Assembly (NCBI RefSeq): GCF_000423645.1
Contig: NZ_AUIJ01000005.1
Coordinates: 62,001 to 126,000 of the forward strand
Direction of reading: 5' to 3'
DNA: 64,000 nt
Origin: Sediminimonas qiaohouensis DSM 21189
GTDB taxonomy: Bacteria; Pseudomonadota; Alphaproteobacteria; Rhodobacterales; Rhodobacteraceae
The notes under the pieces are model-generated. The model did not search any database. It was not told the origin of the DNA and was given only the letters and a program-made list of their open reading frames with translations. A program made the position numbers and the translations under genes. Of the stretch, positions 62,106-64,000 are shown in pieces (position 1 is the stretch's first letter; each line of letters begins with the position of its first letter).

Positions 62106-62138
62106 CATCACATCTGGTGAGTTTGCTCCATAATACCG
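62106..62138 (-). repeat. Right terminal inverted repeat of the transposon
   Basis: On the minus strand CGGTATTATGGAGCAAACTC then ACCAGATGTGATG, matching the left end at 31 of 33 positions. Confidence 0.95.
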
Positions 62139-62744
62139 GAGTTTTCGCGCACCGTTCTGGAAACCTTGCGCCAACCGATCGAAACGGGCGAGGTGATGAT
62201 CGCCCGCGCCAATGCGCATGTGAAATACCCATGCCGGTTCATGCTGGTGGCGGCCGCCAACCCCTGCAAATGCGGCTACCTCAGCGATCCGTCGCGCGCC
62301 TGCTCGCGCGCACCGGCCTGCGGCGAGGATTACATGGGCCGGATCAGCGGCCCGCTGATGGATCGGTTCGACCTGCGCGTCGACGTGCCGCCCGTCGCCT
62401 TTACCGACCTTGACCTGCCCGCGTCGGGCGACACCTCGACGCAGGTCGCCGCCCGCGTGGCCAAGGCCCGCGCACGCCAGCACGACAGGTTCGCAGACCA
62501 CCCCGACGCCCACCTGAACGCAGATGCCGAGGGCAGCACCCTCACCGAAATCGCCACCCCCGATGCCGAAGGGCGCGCACTGCTATCTCGCGTGGCTGAT
62601 CGGTTCGGCTTGTCGGCGCGCGGCTATCACCGGGTGTTGCGGGTCGCGCGCACCATCGCCGATCTGGACGGGGATTACGGTGTGTCGCACGCCCATATCG
62701 CCGAAGCGGTCAGCTACCGCGTCGCGGGCGCGAACGACGTCTGA
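62139..62744 (+). pseudogene. YifB/ComM-type Mg-chelatase-like ATPase, 3' part
   Basis: It starts with the second copy of GAGTTTTC (62139-62146) and continues the frame at 62147: RTVLETLRQPIETGEV, then CKCGYLSDPSRACSRAPACG (the family's Cys cluster), RISGPLMDRFDLRVDVPPV (sensor 2 region) and the C-terminal GRALLSRVADRFGLSARGYHR and ISEAVSYR-like end. The product cannot be made from the normal start. The last 31 bases overlap the convergent hydrolase gene. Confidence 0.92.
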
Positions 62745-63634
62745 ATGAACGACGCCACAGCGCGCAACGCCGCGCGCGCCTCGGGTAGCCAGCCATCGAA
62801 CACCTGCCAGACATGCGGCGCGTCCTCCCAAGTCTGGACCGTCACATCGCCGCCCTGCGCGCGTAACAGCGCTGCTATGCGCAGCGTATCATCGCGCAGG
62901 ATCTCTGACTCGGACACTTGCAACAGCACCGGTGGCGGTCTGTCGAACACGGCAAACAGCGGCGAGGCACGCGGATCGTCCCGCGGCGCGTCGCCAAGGT
63001 AGAGACCCGCCAACTCGTCCAGCCGTTCGGCAGGCAGATAAGCGTCGCGCGCCGCGTTCTGCGTCATCGACGCGCCGGACCCGGTCAGATCGGTCCAGGG
63101 AGACATGGCAAACGCCCCTGCCGGGCGCAGGCCCTGCGCACAGCACCACGCCAACAGCGCCAGTGCCAGGCCGCCACCCGCGCTATCCCCGCCCAGCACG
63201 ATGTCGCCGGGGCGGTACCCGGCCTTTAGCAGGTATCGAAACGCCGCCTTCGCGTCCTTGAACGCGGCCGGAAACCGCGCCCCGGGCGCAAGGCGATATG
63301 CGGGCGCGCGCACCTCGACCCCCGATATCTTGGCCAGCCTCGCCAGCATCGGCGCATGCGTGGCCGGACTGCCCGCGATATAGCCGCCCCCATGAAAGTA
63401 AAGGATCACGCGCCGCGCCGCCGGCCTGCCCACCGAAATGCGGGTCATGGGCGGTGCACCGCCCGCTGCCGCACGGGGCAGGATCAGCGCATAACCGGGC
63501 TGCCGGAACACCAGCCGCGCGATCAGCCGCAAATGCCCGCGCGCCTTCGTCGGGGGGCTGGTGCTGCTCAGACGCGGCTTGACCACCGCGCGCAGCACTG
63601 CCGAAAACCACCGTATCCCAAGGCTGCCCGCCAC
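62714..63634 (-). CDS. Alpha/beta hydrolase (HSL-type esterase/lipase)
   Basis: 306 residues. The oxyanion-hole motif is YFHGGGYIAGS, the nucleophile elbow GDSAGGG, and the acid/His part is SESEILRDDTLRIAALL and EDAPHVWQVF. This is the hormone-sensitive-lipase (HGGG) group, esterases for small acyl esters. The start is a GTG at 63634, five bases after the gshB stop, with GGGGGCTGAAC upstream; longer in-frame sequence runs through gshB. It overlaps the yifB remnant by 31 bases at its end. Confidence 0.88.
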   Translation of the reverse strand: MAGSLGIRWFSAVLRAVVKPRLSSTSPPTKARGHLRLIARLVFRQPGYALILPRAAAGGAPPMTRISVGRPAARRVILYFHGGGYIAGSPATHAPMLARLAKISGVEVRAPAYRLAPGARFPAAFKDAKAAFRYLLKAGYRPGDIVLGGDSAGGGLALALLAWCCAQGLRPAGAFAMSPWTDLTGSGASMTQNAARDAYLPAERLDELAGLYLGDAPRDDPRASPLFAVFDRPPPVLLQVSESEILRDDTLRIAALLRAQGGDVTVQTWEDAPHVWQVFDGWLPEARAALRAVASFIQTSFAPATR

Positions 63635-63638
63635 GCGT

Positions 63639-64000
63639 TCAGCCCCCGCGCCGCGCCTCGATCGCCTCCCAGATCCGGCCCGCGACGTTGACGCCGTCGA
63701 ACCGCTCCAACTCCTGAATGCCGGTGGGCGAGGTGACATTGATCTCGGTCAGATAGTCGCCGATCACATCGATCCCCACGAGTATCTGCCCCTTGTCCCT
63801 CAGCAGCGGCCCGATCCGCGCGCAAATCTCCAGGTCGCGCGCGCTCATCTCTATCTTCTCGGGGCGCCCGCCCACATGCATGTTCGACCGCGTCTCGCCG
63901 GCCGCCGGCACCCGGTTGATCGCCCCCACCGGCTCACCGTCCACCAGGATCACCCGCTTGTCGCCATTGGACACGTCCGCAAGGAATTTCTGCGCAATCA
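63639..64000 (-). CDS. gshB: Glutathione synthetase, C-terminal part (gene continues beyond window)
   Basis: About 120 C-terminal residues: [31 protein letters not shown] (ATP-grasp strands and glycine loop, quoted for [11 protein letters not shown] and SNMHVGG), [22 protein letters not shown] and [19 protein letters not shown] with the metal-binding Glu and Asn. It joins gamma-glutamylcysteine and glycine. The 5' end is outside the window. The hydrolase gene follows after four bases. Confidence 0.95.
   Translation of the reverse strand, partial: IAQKFLADVSNGDKRVILVDGEPVGAINRVPAAGETRSNMHVGGRPEKIEMSARDLEICARIGPLLRDKGQILVGIDVIGDYLTEINVTSPTGIQELERFDGVNVAGRIWEAIEARRGG

Larger units (their letters stand above)
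58290..62138. mobile_element. IS1595-type (ISXO2-like) transposon with passenger genes, 3,849 bp
   Basis: The element is bounded by 33-base terminal inverted repeats (31 matches) starting CGGTATTATGG and by the 8-base target duplication GAGTTTTC. It contains an ISXO2-like transposase remnant and six other genes, plus an apparent structured RNA. IS1595-family elements are known to carry passenger genes. The right half (61400-62098) is visibly AT-richer than the host, suggesting foreign origin of part of the cargo. Perfect duplication and an otherwise intact host frame indicate a fairly recent insertion; the transposase itself is broken, so mobility would now require help in trans. Confidence 0.93.

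Noticed and set aside
58282-62146. Prophage or integron explanation for the insertion
   Set aside because: No integrase, attachment site or phage structural gene; inverted ends, an 8-base duplication and an ISXO2-like transposase fit an IS1595-type transposon.

Overview
The window is chromosomal DNA of a GC-rich alphaproteobacterium, most likely a marine Rhodobacterales (Roseobacter-group) species. The evidence is gene content: an F0-only ATP synthase operon with separate b and b' subunits, MipZ instead of a Min system, the alphaproteobacterial regulator TrcR (DUF1013), an HvrA-like H-NS protein, TRAP transport, and a sulfotransferase-like gene inside the rimM-trmD ribosomal cluster. This placement is inferred from families, not from a database search. 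There is no rRNA, recognisable tRNA or CRISPR array.

Layout. 1-5753: start of smc (minus, leaves the window), a small lipoprotein, a FadR-type regulator, then the minus-strand atpI-atpB-atpE-b'-b operon. 5967-8936: ArsR regulator, EamA transporter, and a divergent LysR/azoreductase pair. 9293-15753: ffh, two tandem GNAT acetyltransferases, chorismate mutase, then rpsP-rimM-(sulfotransferase-like)-trmD-rplS-rpmE ending in a clear terminator. 16136-25314: mipZ, then a MarR-controlled aromatic catabolic cluster (hmgA, fahA, metallo-beta-lactamase-fold protein, FAD monooxygenase, DUF2783) followed by a PLP decarboxylase and an HpaI-type aldolase. 25626-29580: TRAP transporter dctPQM with a UspA protein and an HpaR-like MarR. 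29922-37405: rlmJ, then the cell-shape operon mreB-mreC-mreD-mrdA-rodA with ATGA overlaps, plus a hydroxyacid dehydrogenase. 37412-42903: SseB-like and uracil-DNA-glycosylase-like genes, then capsule-export ATPase, polysaccharide co-polymerase and phosphomannomutase. 43164-50093: M3 peptidase, SulP transporter, SRPBCC protein, nudC and a cyclic-nucleotide phosphodiesterase/5'-nucleotidase. 50139-57291: 4.5S/SRP RNA, dnaX, ybaB, recR, trcR, H-NS-like gene, pncB, trhO.

The accessory locus lies at 57373-62744. A YifB/ComM-type Mg-chelatase-like ATPase gene is split just after its Walker B motif by a 3,849-bp IS1595-type transposon (58290-62138). The element has 33-bp terminal inverted repeats (31/33) and a perfect 8-bp target duplication, GAGTTTTC. 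Joining the two gene halves restores a 504-residue reading frame. The transposase has lost an internal segment that includes its third catalytic residue. The cargo is unusual: two coiled-coil/winged-helix proteins, a small HTH gene coupled to a gene for a protein with a possible Cas2/VapD-like fold, a DUF6471 protein, a NYN-domain (PIN-like) ribonuclease, a consensus-promoter-driven structured RNA candidate, and palindromic operators at its promoters. The right end holds an alpha/beta hydrolase and the 3' end of gshB.

Two families of dispersed intergenic repeats run through the window. One (six copies) always lies downstream of a gene in the sense direction. The other (three copies, one partial) is a composite element with internal inverted repeats.
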